A stretch of 48,727 nt of DNA from a virus: the IMG/VR virus record IMGVR_UViG_3300035698_014302, positions 1 to 48,727 of that record; one strand, 5' to 3'. The position numbers and the translations under genes are program-made. Below the pieces are notes generated by a model, which worked only from the letters and a program-made list of their open reading frames with translations, searched no databases and was not told the origin of the DNA. Of this stretch, positions 1 through 7,757 are shown piece by piece. Each line of letters opens with the position of its first letter. Positions within the stretch are counted from its first letter, which is position 1.

Positions 1-17
1 CAACGGGTTATCCAGTT

Positions 18-329
18 ATGAAAGCAGATTGGGATGGTAGGGATTTTATAGATATGTATAAAGGTATGCCATTTAGGGTAAAACCTCAGTGGCATTCACC
101 AGCTACCATGCCCAACTCCGCCTGCCGTCATGTATGGAAGGATTGGAAGGTTGAAGCGGTACGTTTTGGGGAAAATATAACAGCGGAAATAATGAGAAAA
201 GTGTTGTCTAATTACAAGTATGGTAACGGAATAGCACATATTGTAACCGAATATAAACATTGGTTCACTACAACCTACCCACACCTCAGCATGAATGCCC
301 GGGTGTGGTATTTTGAGAAAGGGGAATGA
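18..329 (+). CDS. Hypothetical protein, possibly 5'-truncated
   Basis: A 103-residue Trp/Tyr-rich soluble protein that I do not recognise. The reading frame stays open upstream to the window edge and no convincing Shine-Dalgarno site precedes the ATG, so the true start may lie outside the window. Its stop overlaps the ATGATG start of the next gene, which suggests an operon running in from the left. Confidence 0.55.
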   Translation: MKADWDGRDFIDMYKGMPFRVKPQWHSPATMPNSACRHVWKDWKVEAVRFGENITAEIMRKVLSNYKYGNGIAHIVTEYKHWFTTTYPHLSMNARVWYFEKGE

Positions 330-733
330 TGAGAAGTAAAAAAGTGTGGCGATATTATTGTGATTATTGTAAAAAGGCTGGTTGTAATAAACATGTGATT
401 GTGCACCATGAGAAATATTGTACGATGAATCCTAATCGTCAATGTAGAATGTGTAAGCTCGTTGAGCAAGAACCAAAATCAGTTGAAGAATTAAAACAAT
501 TGCTACATGTGAAAATAGAAGAAGATGAATGGGGTAATGAGAGTTGTTTGATTGATAAAGAAGATTTGGATGTTTTACGCAGTGCTACTGGTAACTGTCC
601 TGCTTGTATGTTGGCGGCTTTCAGACAAAAAGGAGTACAGGCATACCAATTTGGTTTTGATTTTAAAGAAGCTTGCAAGGACTTTTGGATTGCTTATAAT
701 GATAGTCAAACTGAAGTGGTTCTGATGACTTAG
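326..733 (+). CDS. Cys-rich hypothetical protein, possible zinc-binding
   Basis: 135 residues with several CxxC-type pairs: CDYC near residue 12, CRMC near residue 40 and CPAC near residue 91, plus a His/Cys cluster between them. This suggests one or more structural zinc sites. Translation is coupled to the previous gene (ATGA overlap) and AAAGGGG precedes the start; the second ATG at 329 is equally possible. I do not recognise the family. Confidence 0.6.
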   Translation: MMRSKKVWRYYCDYCKKAGCNKHVIVHHEKYCTMNPNRQCRMCKLVEQEPKSVEELKQLLHVKIEEDEWGNESCLIDKEDLDVLRSATGNCPACMLAAFRQKGVQAYQFGFDFKEACKDFWIAYNDSQTEVVLMT

Positions 734-778
734 GTAAAAAAGTTTAACAGTTTCTGAATCAGTTGAAGAAAGGATAAG

Positions 779-982
779 ATGTTTTATATTACCATTTATA
801 TACTTATTATGATGCTTTTTGTTACTCTTGCAGTTAAAAGCGAGATAAAAGTATGGAACAAAGGAATATCTATTAAAACAGGTAAACCGTGGATACATTT
901 TGATAATGATAGTTGGGGTGGAAGAGGTTACAAGAGTGATGGTTTTTACTGTTGGATTTCCTACCCTTTTATTGACAAATAG
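779..982 (+). CDS. Small single-pass membrane protein
   Basis: 67 residues. The first 20 or so (FYITIYILIMMLFVTLAV) form one hydrophobic helix, followed by a short aromatic, Gly-rich soluble tail. An AAAGGATAAG Shine-Dalgarno precedes the ATG. No family is recognised; a small early-expressed inner-membrane protein is all that can be inferred. Confidence 0.5.
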   Translation: MFYITIYILIMMLFVTLAVKSEIKVWNKGISIKTGKPWIHFDNDSWGGRGYKSDGFYCWISYPFIDK

Positions 983-1010
983 AAAGGATAAAAGCTAAGG
1001 AGGTCGCATT

Positions 1011-1085
1011 ATGACACTTAAAGTAACAGAATCCAAGTTATTTAACAAAACTAGAAAGGGGACTAACAATGCACTCTGTAATTAA
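1011..1085 (+). CDS. Micro-ORF of 24 codons with a strong ribosome binding site
   Basis: Reads MTLKVTESKLFNKTRKGTNN then ALCN and stops inside the start of the next gene. It has one of the best Shine-Dalgarno sites of the arm (AAGGAGGTC, 7-8 bases before ATG). Its last 17 bases overlap the start at 1069 in another frame. It may be a real micropeptide or a leader whose translation controls the next gene. No homologue is recalled. Confidence 0.4.
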   Translation: MTLKVTESKLFNKTRKGTNNALCN

Positions 1086-1500
1086 AGAAGCGGTAGATAA
1101 CTTCTCAGCTAAAAGCATAAGAGCTGAAGGTTGGGAACATGTGATTGAAGAGTTAGAAGAAACAGATGCTAATATGAGGATAGACTTCTGGGCAGACCTG
1201 ATGGTTTCTTATCACATAGACCATGTTAATCAGATTGCACCTATATTAAGAACTCTTTGCTCGAAGTTTGGTAGACCTATCACTAAAACAGTTGACGTTA
1301 ATAGAGGAGTCTTTCACTTCCGCTTTAAGTGTGAACACACGTTTGAGGTAGACTTCTACCTTACAGAAGGTGCTAGCTGTAAGCTAATTGAAAAGGGTAG
1401 TCATATCGAAACAAAAAAGGTTATAGAATATGAGATGGTTTGTACTAATGGAGGTGAAAGAACTATGACAAATGAGGAGATTTGTGATGGCACAGAATGA
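1069..1500 (+). CDS. Hypothetical protein
   Basis: 143 residues, mixed alpha/beta and acidic, with no motif I recognise. The start follows AGAAAGGGG. Its 3' end overlaps the next gene by 14 bases if that gene starts at 1487, in line with the packing of this arm. Confidence 0.6.
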   Translation: MHSVIKEAVDNFSAKSIRAEGWEHVIEELEETDANMRIDFWADLMVSYHIDHVNQIAPILRTLCSKFGRPITKTVDVNRGVFHFRFKCEHTFEVDFYLTEGASCKLIEKGSHIETKKVIEYEMVCTNGGERTMTNEEICDGTE

Positions 1501-1942
1501 GGAAATGAAACGGCTGTTGGTGAGAGATAAGAACAGCCCATCAGGATTTAGACCTGTGGGATTTGAGTGGATTACTACTGTAGAAAACGCCCAAAAAGCT
1601 GGGTGTTGTTCATCTTGGAGACCTAGAACCCCATTGGTAATTCTGCACAGACTTCAAAACGAGCCTGAATGGTGTATGGGTTCACTTACTAACAATTATG
1701 CATGTGATGCTTTTGAACCCGGTATCAAAGTAGGTACTGAGTGGTGGTTCGAGGGGGATGTGTTTGAATTGGGAGAAGGATGTGAGAAAAAACTCATTCT
1801 TGCATATAAACCAGAACTCTTCGGGTGGTATTTTATTGAAGCCGATGACGAATGGGCTATTCCGATGACTCTTATAGCATGGCCAAAACTCAAACACATC
1901 GGCAATATACACGAGGAGACCCCTGATAATGCCTCAAACTAG
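1487..1942 (+). CDS. Hypothetical protein
   Basis: 151 residues from the ATG at 1487 (MAQNEEMKRLL). An in-frame ATG at 1472 would add five residues, but it overlaps the GAGGAG that is correctly spaced for 1487, so 1487 is preferred. Trp- and Pro-rich with no domain recognised. The 3' end overlaps the next gene by 14 bases. Confidence 0.6.
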   Translation: MAQNEEMKRLLVRDKNSPSGFRPVGFEWITTVENAQKAGCCSSWRPRTPLVILHRLQNEPEWCMGSLTNNYACDAFEPGIKVGTEWWFEGDVFELGEGCEKKLILAYKPELFGWYFIEADDEWAIPMTLIAWPKLKHIGNIHEETPDNASN

Positions 1943-2123
1943 AACAATGAGAGTAGAAATGGTCTTCTGTTGCGTTGGTATAGTTCTTAACGATAGGGGA
2001 AGAATAATTGAAGCACCTCCTATGTTTCACTCATGGGAAGGTGCCACATGGGAGAGGTTCTTTACTTATTACGAGAGGAGAGGTAAGATAAAAAGGGTGA
2101 AGGAGCTAAACATCAAGTTTTAA
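1929..2123 (+). CDS. Small hypothetical protein
   Basis: 64 residues, basic at the C-terminus, preceded by GAGGAG and overlapping the end of the upstream gene. It is the last gene before the first operator-like palindrome at 2126, so it probably ends a transcription unit. Function unknown. Confidence 0.55.
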   Translation: MPQTRTMRVEMVFCCVGIVLNDRGRIIEAPPMFHSWEGATWERFFTYYERRGKIKRVKELNIKF

Positions 2124-2125
2124 AA

Positions 2126-2150
2126 CTCGTTAACAATTTGTTAAAGAGAT
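2126..2150. promoter_or_regulatory. Dispersed operator-like palindrome, copy 1
   Basis: 25-bp inverted repeat with core TTAACAATTTGTTAA and flanks CTCG and AGAGAT. It lies between the stop at 2123 and the start at 2166. See the finding on the genome-wide family. Confidence 0.8.
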
Positions 2151-2165
2151 GAAAGGAAAAGAAGT

Positions 2166-2486
2166 ATGAACCAACCAACTTTACACGTCCAAAGTTCCAT
2201 CGATGTAAGAGCCTTAGTAAAAATACTGAGAAAGTTCAATGAGCAAGGCATTTCACACTATAGCTCTTGGAGTCACGTCATTAGGGAATGTATAGAATCA
2301 CTTGCAGGTGATGTTTCTGCTATTAGTATTAAAGACTCCGTTAACTATATTAGAAACGAGGGTTTCTCTGTAAGGCAACTTCATAATAGAGGGGAGGGAA
2401 TAAGAGAGCATATTAAGCTAGAAGGCGATGAAGAAGAACTTGGGAATATAATGGAAGCTATGAGCAAAGCAGAAAAGGAGAAATGA
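2166..2486 (+). CDS. Putative ribbon-helix-helix-like small protein
   Basis: 106 residues. The N-terminal half (a short strand around LHVQSSIDV, then two helices with SHVIRECIESLA at about residues 36-47) resembles the Arc/CopG ribbon-helix-helix layout, and the second half is charged. It starts 15 bases after palindrome copy 1, so it is a candidate for a protein that binds the palindromes and controls itself. The fold is inferred by eye. Shine-Dalgarno is GAAAGGAAAAG. Confidence 0.5.
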   Translation: MNQPTLHVQSSIDVRALVKILRKFNEQGISHYSSWSHVIRECIESLAGDVSAISIKDSVNYIRNEGFSVRQLHNRGEGIREHIKLEGDEEELGNIMEAMSKAEKEK

Positions 2487-2487
2487 T

Positions 2488-2529
2488 ATGCCAGAGCTTC
2501 CTATAGAAATATATAAAGATAAAAAATAA
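2488..2529 (+). CDS. Possible 13-codon micropeptide
   Basis: MPELPIEIYKDKK, preceded by AAAAGGAG with 7-base spacing. It sits between the gene ending at 2486 and the promoter at 2533-2560. Too short to judge from sequence alone; listed because its ribosome binding site is as good as those of its neighbours. Confidence 0.2.
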   Translation: MPELPIEIYKDKK

Positions 2530-2532
2530 TCC

Positions 2533-2560
2533 TTGCATCTAGGGTTCAATGTATTATATT
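2533..2560 (+). promoter_or_regulatory. Sigma70-type promoter
   Basis: TTGCAT (2533-2538), 16-base spacer, TATATT (2555-2560). The preceding AATAATCC is shared with the promoter at 47418-47445, which has the same spacing and the same -10 hexamer. It would drive the zinc-ribbon gene at 2587 and those downstream. Confidence 0.6.
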
Positions 2561-2586
2561 ATATCATTCAGAAAGAGGACGATAAG

Positions 2587-2775
2587 ATGAGCAAGAGAAT
2601 AGGAAATATAGTTATTATTGAGGATGAACCAAACGGTCAGTGTGACCTTTGTGGTAAAATTGATGAACTCCGCCCTTATGGTGCAAATGGTGAGTGTATC
2701 TGCTATGAGTGCGGAATGAAAGATGAGGCTACCACCGATAGAATGATGGATAAGATACTCTTTGGAATTGAATAA
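2587..2775 (+). CDS. Small zinc-ribbon protein
   Basis: 62 residues from ATG 2587, chosen because AAAGAGGAC precedes it; the upstream in-frame ATG at 2533 would lie inside the promoter. Two Cys pairs, CDLC (about residues 19-22) and CYEC (about 39-42), form a typical four-Cys zinc ribbon. Phages often carry such proteins; the partner is unknown. It stands alone between a promoter and palindrome copy 2. Confidence 0.65.
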   Translation: MSKRIGNIVIIEDEPNGQCDLCGKIDELRPYGANGECICYECGMKDEATTDRMMDKILFGIE

Positions 2776-2800
2776 TCTCGTTAACAAATTGTTAACAAGA
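2776..2800. promoter_or_regulatory. Dispersed operator-like palindrome, copy 2
   Basis: Most symmetric copy: flank TCTCG, core TTAACAAATTGTTAA, flank CAAGA. It starts one base after the stop codon of the zinc-ribbon gene and precedes the gene at 2833. Confidence 0.85.
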
Positions 2801-2832
2801 ACAGAACCCATCCAAACCGAGAGGAGAAAACG

Positions 2833-3216
2833 ATGGGAATTATAGTGGAAGCTCCTACTGAAGGTAGGAAAGTCACAGTCGAGAGGGACTTCGGTCCTAC
2901 GGTTGCTGAAAAGGTAGAAAGGTACAGCGAAGAGGTGTGCAACTCTGCACTTAATAGCATCTTCGCTATAAAAATGCAAGCAATCGTAAGGGCAAGGCTC
3001 AAGGCAGTTGATGCTGCGGGCAACCCTAAGTACACCGATGAAGAGGCTATCCAAGCTGGCCTATCTTACGTCCCTCAAAAGACCAGTGCCCGTGGTGCGA
3101 AGAAAGACCCACTTGACGTACTTGCAGAACAAGTGGCAAAAGGCGAAATCTCCAAAAAAGAGCTTATGGACGAGATTGCAGAACGTATCAGGCTCTTGGG
3201 GAGCGAGCCTAAATAG
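2833..3216 (+). CDS. Hypothetical protein, helical
   Basis: 127 residues, mostly helical, with an Ala/Lys-rich middle (TSARGAKKDPLDVLAEQVAK) that may be a linker. GAGGAG precedes the ATG. It is followed by a highly structured, gene-free stretch and then DNA ligase, so an early replication-related role is possible but not shown. Confidence 0.55.
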   Translation: MGIIVEAPTEGRKVTVERDFGPTVAEKVERYSEEVCNSALNSIFAIKMQAIVRARLKAVDAAGNPKYTDEEAIQAGLSYVPQKTSARGAKKDPLDVLAEQVAKGEISKKELMDEIAERIRLLGSEPK

Positions 3217-3227
3217 TTAACAAGCAT

Positions 3228-3322
3228 GTTGAGGGAATTAGCTATAGTTCTTTGTTATGGGGAACTAATGGATTGCTCTCAACAACAAGGTCGGAGGGAC
3301 AATTTTCCAGTCCCCCCGACCT
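3228..3322 (+). ncRNA. Putative structured RNA / 5' leader of the ligase gene
   Basis: Two stacked elements. GTTGAG (3228-3233) pairs with CTCAAC (3278-3283) and encloses TAGTTC (3245-3250)/GAACTA (3262-3267). A second hairpin pairs 3288-3300 with 3310-3322 over 13 positions with one A/C mismatch and a 9-base loop. No U-tract follows, so it is not a classic intrinsic terminator. It lies in the leader of the ligase gene and may be a cis-regulatory RNA, a processing site or a factor-assisted terminator. Confidence 0.5.
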
Positions 3323-3342
3323 ATAAGAAAGGATAAGAAACA

Positions 3343-4191
3343 ATGGCTGAGAGACAAGGAATAATGTTAGCTAAGCCCTTTACTCAAAAGCTCTTTGATA
3401 AAATGCCAGAACGCATATTTTTCCAGCCTAAGATTGACGGCGACAGGATTAAGGCCATTCCTTTAGAGAGTGGCTATAAGCTCGTGTCAAGTAGTGGTAA
3501 GGAGATGCCTTGCCTGCCTCATATAAATAAGGAGCTAGACTCCCTGTTCAAAGACTATACCTTAAGTCTAAAACCTACATTAGATGGCGAAGGTTACGTT
3601 CACGGTATGCCTCAGCAGGACATCCACTCTATTTGCAGTAGGAAAAAGAACCTCCATCCTGACTCTAAGACGATGCAGTACTATATATTTGATATGGTAA
3701 GTGAACTCAATCAGTATGGAAGAACGCAGCTTCTAATTAGATACCTTAGCTATCACAATTACGGTAATATGCTAAAGTTTCTGCCTACCACACTGGCTTC
3801 TAAAGGAGACCTAGACAAGATATTAAGCTCTTATATAGTGGGAGGTTATGAAGGCGCAATAATAAGAGACCCTTCTGCCTCCTACAACTTTGGTAAGCAA
3901 AGCTGCATTCTCAAGCTTAAGCCTACTAAAGAGGCCTCATGCCTTATTGTTGATGTATTTGAGGCTATTAGCAAGGAAGGAAAGCTTAAAGAAATTCTAG
4001 GAGCACTTGAACTCCAAGACTCTCATGGCAGAACATTCTGCTGTGGAGCAGGTTGCCTTACTCACCATCAAAGACTGGAGTATTGGGAGCAGCACACTAT
4101 GCTCTATGGAAAGATAGCTCACATCAAGTACCTTACTTTAACAAAAGATAACATTCCAAGAGAACCAATCTTGCTAAAGATTACAGATTAG
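3343..4191 (+). CDS. ATP-dependent DNA ligase
   Basis: 282 residues with the nucleotidyltransferase motifs in order: motif I K30-IDG-DR with Lys30 as the adenylated residue, motif III-type LDGEGY with Glu83, FDM at about 116, motif IV EGAIIRDP with Glu170, and motif V KLK at 191-193. The C-terminal ~80 residues would be the OB domain. The size matches minimal phage ligases. It seals nicks during phage replication and repair. An mRNA-capping or RNA-ligase relative cannot be fully excluded, but KxDGxR plus the replication context favours DNA ligase. Confidence 0.88.
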   Translation: MAERQGIMLAKPFTQKLFDKMPERIFFQPKIDGDRIKAIPLESGYKLVSSSGKEMPCLPHINKELDSLFKDYTLSLKPTLDGEGYVHGMPQQDIHSICSRKKNLHPDSKTMQYYIFDMVSELNQYGRTQLLIRYLSYHNYGNMLKFLPTTLASKGDLDKILSSYIVGGYEGAIIRDPSASYNFGKQSCILKLKPTKEASCLIVDVFEAISKEGKLKEILGALELQDSHGRTFCCGAGCLTHHQRLEYWEQHTMLYGKIAHIKYLTLTKDNIPREPILLKITD

Positions 4192-4199
4192 GAGGAAAG

Positions 4200-4532
4200 A
4201 TGAATAAGCTCGACCTAACCAACAAACCTTTTATCATTACTTTATGTGGTTCTGTAAAGTTTAGACATCAATTTGAGGAGGCTGCAAAAAGTGAGAGCCT
4301 TAGCGGTAAGATAGTAATCTACCCATCCTTCTTCTCTACAGAAGGTCTCACAGAAGATGAGGAGATATTCCTCTCAAACCTACATAAAAGAAAGATAGAT
4401 ATTTCAGACGAAGTCCTTGTCATTAACCCTAAGGGTTATATAGGTGAGCATACCGCTAACCAAATTAATTATGCCATGAGAAAGGGCCTCCCGGTAAGAT
4501 ACCTCAAGCCTCCAGAGAAAGAAGGTGAGTAG
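4200..4532 (+). CDS. Nucleoside deoxyribosyltransferase-like Rossmann protein
   Basis: 110 residues. The N-terminal strand with LCGSVKF and the later LHKRKIDISDEVLVINPKGY, then GEHTANQINYA and GLPVRYL, match a widespread family usually called nucleoside 2-deoxyribosyltransferase-like. Glu in GEHT is probably catalytic. Members bind nucleosides or nucleotides; the exact reaction here is unknown. It follows the ligase by 8 bases with AGGAGG. It may modify the nucleotide pool or cleave a nucleotide signal. Confidence 0.6.
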   Translation: MNKLDLTNKPFIITLCGSVKFRHQFEEAAKSESLSGKIVIYPSFFSTEGLTEDEEIFLSNLHKRKIDISDEVLVINPKGYIGEHTANQINYAMRKGLPVRYLKPPEKEGE

Positions 4533-4535
4533 CCC

Positions 4536-4871
4536 ATGCCTAAAGTCTTCATAATAAACGACTCTGGACATGACTACTCAGGCGCCCTCAACTTTGGGGA
4601 GCTTGTAGTCCTCACGCAAGGAATAGTAGGAAAGCTCCATGTTACATCTATGTATAGGTCTATGTGTAGATTGTTAGATTCAGAACCAGATGACTATATT
4701 CTAATGTGTGGGCCTTCTATAATGCAGGCAGTTGCTTGCTCTATATTCGCATATAAGCATGGGGGGCTCAACTTGCTGATTTATAAGGCAGGAGAGAAAG
4801 GTGAGAGAGGGCAGGATAAGTATATGTTTAGGAGATTGAACTTAAAGAAAGGAGAAATAACATGCCCCTAA
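4536..4871 (+). CDS. Conserved phage hypothetical protein
   Basis: 111 residues starting MPKVFIINDSGHDYSGA, with later YILMCGPSIMQAVACSIF and LNLLIY. I recall this pattern from conserved phage proteins of unknown function. The alternating strands and helices suggest a small Rossmann-like fold. It overlaps the following nuclease gene by 10 bases, so the two are probably translationally coupled. Confidence 0.6.
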   Translation: MPKVFIINDSGHDYSGALNFGELVVLTQGIVGKLHVTSMYRSMCRLLDSEPDDYILMCGPSIMQAVACSIFAYKHGGLNLLIYKAGEKGERGQDKYMFRRLNLKKGEITCP

Positions 4872-5845
4872 AACCATCAGAGACTTGGAAAGTCCAAGAC
4901 TCAACAAAAGTCCAAAGCTTCATGACTTGCCCTAGGCTCTACTTCTTCACTTATGTCTTAGGTTGGCGTCAGGAAGAGCCAAGCATCCACCTAGTCTTTG
5001 GCCAAGCAGCTCACTATGCTCTCGAAAGGTTCTACCAGCCAGGTAGTAGGCCTGACTTTTCCGTCGAAGCCGCTGCAGAAGCTTACCAAGCATTTCTCGA
5101 CTATTATAGAGAATACTTTCCAGACTATACAGACGAGGAGAACACTCCTAAGAACCCTGCTAATTTTTTCAGAGCCCTTCCCCTTTACATCTCAACATAT
5201 AGGCCTATTGATATATTTGACGTTCTACATACTGAAGTAGCAGGCAGCGTTATGGTGAGTGATAAGAGAAGTATACATTTCAAAGTCGATGTTATTGCTA
5301 GAGGCAGGGAAGAAGGAGTCTTTGTCCTCGAACATAAGACCGGTACTAGGTTCTCCTCCTCTTGGGCTAACAAGTGGACGCAAAAGATGCAGATAGGTAC
5401 TTATACCTACTTGCTCTCTATGATGTATCCTGATGAGCCTACCTATGGTCTTAAAATAAACGGACTATTCATAAAGAGTCCTCCTCAGCTAAAGAAAGAC
5501 GGAACTCCTTACGCTAACTCTACTGATACAGAATTTCATAGGGTTCCTATACAAAAAACTGTTCCTCAACTAGAAGACTGGCTATGGAACGTGAACTTCT
5601 GGCTGGAGTTCATAGAGATTGAGTTTGAGAACTTAGCTGAAGTAGACGAAGACGACGAAGTCATGCACGCTTTTCCAAAGAACACTGAGAGCTGTGATAA
5701 GTACTATGGTTGTCCTTATAGGGACTACTGCTTAGCATGGCTTAATCCTCTTAGGAAGTGCGAACAAATTCCAATGGGGTTTATAGAGGAACACTGGGAT
5801 CCCAGAAGTAAAAGAGAAACTGCAAAGGAGGTAGTTGAGTTATGA
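4862..5845 (+). CDS. PD-(D/E)XK exonuclease with probable Fe-S cluster (RecB/Cas4-like)
   Basis: 327 residues. Active-site signature: His at about 139, Asp143 in KVDVI, Glu157-x-Lys159 in LEHKTG, and the downstream QIGTY (177-181) helix motif. Cys23 (TCPR) plus Cys278, Cys284 and Cys290 reproduce the split four-Cys Fe-S arrangement of AddB/Cas4-type nucleases. Expected to resect DNA ends for recombination with the Sak4-like ATPase two genes downstream. AAAGGAG precedes the ATG and the stop overlaps the next start (ATGA). Confidence 0.85.
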   Translation: MPLKPSETWKVQDSTKVQSFMTCPRLYFFTYVLGWRQEEPSIHLVFGQAAHYALERFYQPGSRPDFSVEAAAEAYQAFLDYYREYFPDYTDEENTPKNPANFFRALPLYISTYRPIDIFDVLHTEVAGSVMVSDKRSIHFKVDVIARGREEGVFVLEHKTGTRFSSSWANKWTQKMQIGTYTYLLSMMYPDEPTYGLKINGLFIKSPPQLKKDGTPYANSTDTEFHRVPIQKTVPQLEDWLWNVNFWLEFIEIEFENLAEVDEDDEVMHAFPKNTESCDKYYGCPYRDYCLAWLNPLRKCEQIPMGFIEEHWDPRSKRETAKEVVEL

Positions 5846-6105
5846 AAGCAACAACACACAAGGAGCTATATTCCGCACCTACTTTTAAGCCCTTTTCATT
5901 AACTATAACCTTTAATAGTACTGATGAGGTCAGAATGATGTGGCATAGACTTAACATGAGCGTCATAGATTTATACAGACTGCCGGTTTGTGATATACCC
6001 TGTACGTATGTAGGTGAAGCATGGAAAGCTCTGAACACTTACGTAAAAGAAAACAATATAACAATAAGAGGCTTAGATGAACGAAAAATCCCAACTAACA
6101 ATTAA
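5842..6105 (+). CDS. Small hypothetical protein in the recombination cluster
   Basis: 87 residues with no recognised motif. It sits between the nuclease (4-base overlap) and the Sak4-like ATPase (29-base overlap), with GGAGG 11 bases before the ATG. Translational coupling implies co-expression with the recombination genes. Confidence 0.55.
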   Translation: MKATTHKELYSAPTFKPFSLTITFNSTDEVRMMWHRLNMSVIDLYRLPVCDIPCTYVGEAWKALNTYVKENNITIRGLDERKIPTNN

Positions 6106-6946
6106 AAGCCATTTTAGAAGATTAAAGGAGGAGTATAATCTCTCCAAATCCAAGTACGCTAACATTCTAGTACTCGGAGATGTAGGAACAGGTAAGACAC
6201 AACTATATGCAACTTGCCCTAAGCCATGTCTCATCGACTCATTTGACCCTAATGGAACGAGCACAGCAGCCCTCCAGCCACTTATCGATAGTGGTGACAT
6301 AATAGTCAGGCGCTTTGAGGACGACGACTGGAATCATCCTCACTCATACCGAGAATGGGAGAAAGATTTCCTCTTGTGGAAACGAAACGGCTGGTTCGAC
6401 CACATTGCTACTTATGGAATAGATAGCGTGACTAATTGGGCTCCTAGTCTTCTCTACCACATGATGGCGTTAGGCAAAGGGAAGAACGTAAGTCCTCATC
6501 CAGGTGCAGCACCTTTCCAGTCTGACTATCTATGGCAACAGCTCCATGCAGGTAACATTCTTAGAAAGGAGATTATGACTTTGCCCTGCCATACCTTAGT
6601 GACAGGTCATCCTCACTACTGGAAAGATGATATAAGTGGCAAGACTATGTTTGGCCTATTAATGTGGGGAAAGATTGCTGACCAAGTTCCTTTGCTATTC
6701 GACGAGAAATACATAATGAAGGTATCTGGCACTAAGCACATGATTCAGACTAAGAATGATGGCGTTGTTCACGCTGAGACTAGAATGGGAGGAACTAAGT
6801 TTGAGAAGCTAATGGAGCCTGATATAAGGGCTCTCTTGAAACTAGCAGGAAAGTCCTGGGAGGACAAGCCTAGAATAGAGGATTTAGAAGATGAACCTTC
6901 AAACACTGTGGATGGTGAAAGGCTCCACACTACTAAACAACCATAA
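6077..6946 (+). CDS. Sak4-like RecA-fold ATPase / single-strand annealing recombinase
   Basis: 289 residues of the AAA_24/Sak4 type. Walker A GDVGTGKT is at residues 34-41, a Walker-B-like segment ending GIDSVT is at about 114-119, and the histidine-containing VTGHPHY follows. The family is a RecA-like core that acts with phage SSBs in annealing or strand exchange. Context supports this: a nuclease upstream and an SSB-like acidic protein downstream. An SD-like AGAGG precedes the ATG. Confidence 0.75.
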   Translation: MNEKSQLTIKSHFRRLKEEYNLSKSKYANILVLGDVGTGKTQLYATCPKPCLIDSFDPNGTSTAALQPLIDSGDIIVRRFEDDDWNHPHSYREWEKDFLLWKRNGWFDHIATYGIDSVTNWAPSLLYHMMALGKGKNVSPHPGAAPFQSDYLWQQLHAGNILRKEIMTLPCHTLVTGHPHYWKDDISGKTMFGLLMWGKIADQVPLLFDEKYIMKVSGTKHMIQTKNDGVVHAETRMGGTKFEKLMEPDIRALLKLAGKSWEDKPRIEDLEDEPSNTVDGERLHTTKQP

Positions 6947-6965
6947 ACATTGAAAGGAGCAAATG

Positions 6966-7229
6966 ATGGGAACAGAAAACATTCCGCTTGCAAGGTCACC
7001 CGCTGCCATAACCGTTCTTGACTTTGCACAAGAAGTCGCAGAAAAATCAGACAGAGCTAATGAAAGGGTAGCTACAGTTATGGATAGTATTGCGGGAGAG
7101 TCTACAGCTCAAGCAGAGATCAGCCCTGATAACGTTCGCACTATCTATAGCTGCCTGCTAGCAATATGCTCCAATCTAGAGAGCATTGCAAACAACACAG
7201 AAAGATTTAAAATTGAAAGGAAAAACTAA
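6966..7229 (+). CDS. Small hypothetical protein
   Basis: 87 residues, helical. ATG 6966 is preferred over 6963 because AAAGGAG is then correctly spaced. The stop overlaps the next start as TAATG, so it is coupled to the DUF669-like gene. Function unknown; probably part of the recombination module. Confidence 0.55.
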   Translation: MGTENIPLARSPAAITVLDFAQEVAEKSDRANERVATVMDSIAGESTAQAEISPDNVRTIYSCLLAICSNLESIANNTERFKIERKN

Positions 7230-7642
7230 TGGCTGACTATGACGACACTTTAATTGAAGACTTAGGTCTTGACGATGACCTTACCATCGAAATTCACCCT
7301 GATGGGGTAGAGCTTACACTACGTATAGTTTCTATGTCCCACTATACCAGCGAGCGGAGTGGAAAGACTTCTCTTGCTGTTGCGTTCGACGACCCCAACA
7401 ACCCTGATACCATTGACGATATACTATGGTATGGTGGGCTGCCTCAGCCAGAAGATACTGTAAAGGTATCTAAGAAGAAAAGGAAGCAAATAAAAACATT
7501 CTATGAGACCTTTGGTATTGACACTTCAGGGCAGGTTGACCCAGTCGCTTGCATAGGCCTCACAGGTGATGCTATCCTTGGCGTAGAGGAGTTCGAGGGC
7601 CGGACGAAAAACAGCGTTAGGAGATTTGTACCAGGCTCGTAA
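7229..7642 (+). CDS. DUF669-like, possible single-stranded-DNA-binding protein
   Basis: 137 residues: acidic N-terminus (ADYDDTLIEDLGLDDD), then a strand-rich middle (LTLRIVSMSHY, SLAVAFDDP) and a KKKRKQIKTFYETFGID helix. This layout resembles the DUF669-type proteins found beside phage recombinases, which are thought to be SSB-like. Position directly after the Sak4-like ATPase supports that. It lacks the usual acidic SSB tail, so the role is inferred. Confidence 0.5.
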   Translation: MADYDDTLIEDLGLDDDLTIEIHPDGVELTLRIVSMSHYTSERSGKTSLAVAFDDPNNPDTIDDILWYGGLPQPEDTVKVSKKKRKQIKTFYETFGIDTSGQVDPVACIGLTGDAILGVEEFEGRTKNSVRRFVPGS

Positions 7643-7650
7643 CATTAAAC

Positions 7651-7710
7651 TGAGGGGTTGCTTTCTCCTTTCACCAGTCATCTTACTGGTTATCCCGAAG
7701 GTGACCTCTC
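7651..7710 (+). other. Predicted RNA hairpin cluster in intergenic leader
   Basis: ACCAGT (7673-7678) pairs with ACTGGT (7685-7690). Alternatively TCACC (7671-7675) pairs with GGTGA (7700-7704), with GAGG (7652-7655)/CCTC (7705-7708) outside. The two inner pairings share bases and are mutually exclusive. There is no U-tract. It lies just upstream of palindrome copy 3, in the leader of the gene at 7800. Confidence 0.35.
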
Positions 7711-7717
7711 ACTTAAA

Positions 7718-7742
7718 TCTTGTTAACAAATTGTTAAAGAGA
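7718..7742. promoter_or_regulatory. Dispersed operator-like palindrome, copy 3
   Basis: Flank TCTTG, core TTAACAAATTGTTAA, flank AGAGA. It precedes the ribbon-helix-helix-like gene at 7800. Confidence 0.8.
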
Positions 7743-7757
7743 TGAGGGAGTTATAGA

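Noticed and set aside
2554-3054. 166-codon minus-strand ORF
   Set aside because: Opposite to two well-initiated plus-strand genes, a promoter and a palindrome copy; Cys/Leu/Ser-rich shadow composition.
3217-3342. tRNA gene
   Set aside because: The folded region has no acceptor stem plus T-loop GTTC consensus; no tRNA was recognised elsewhere either.
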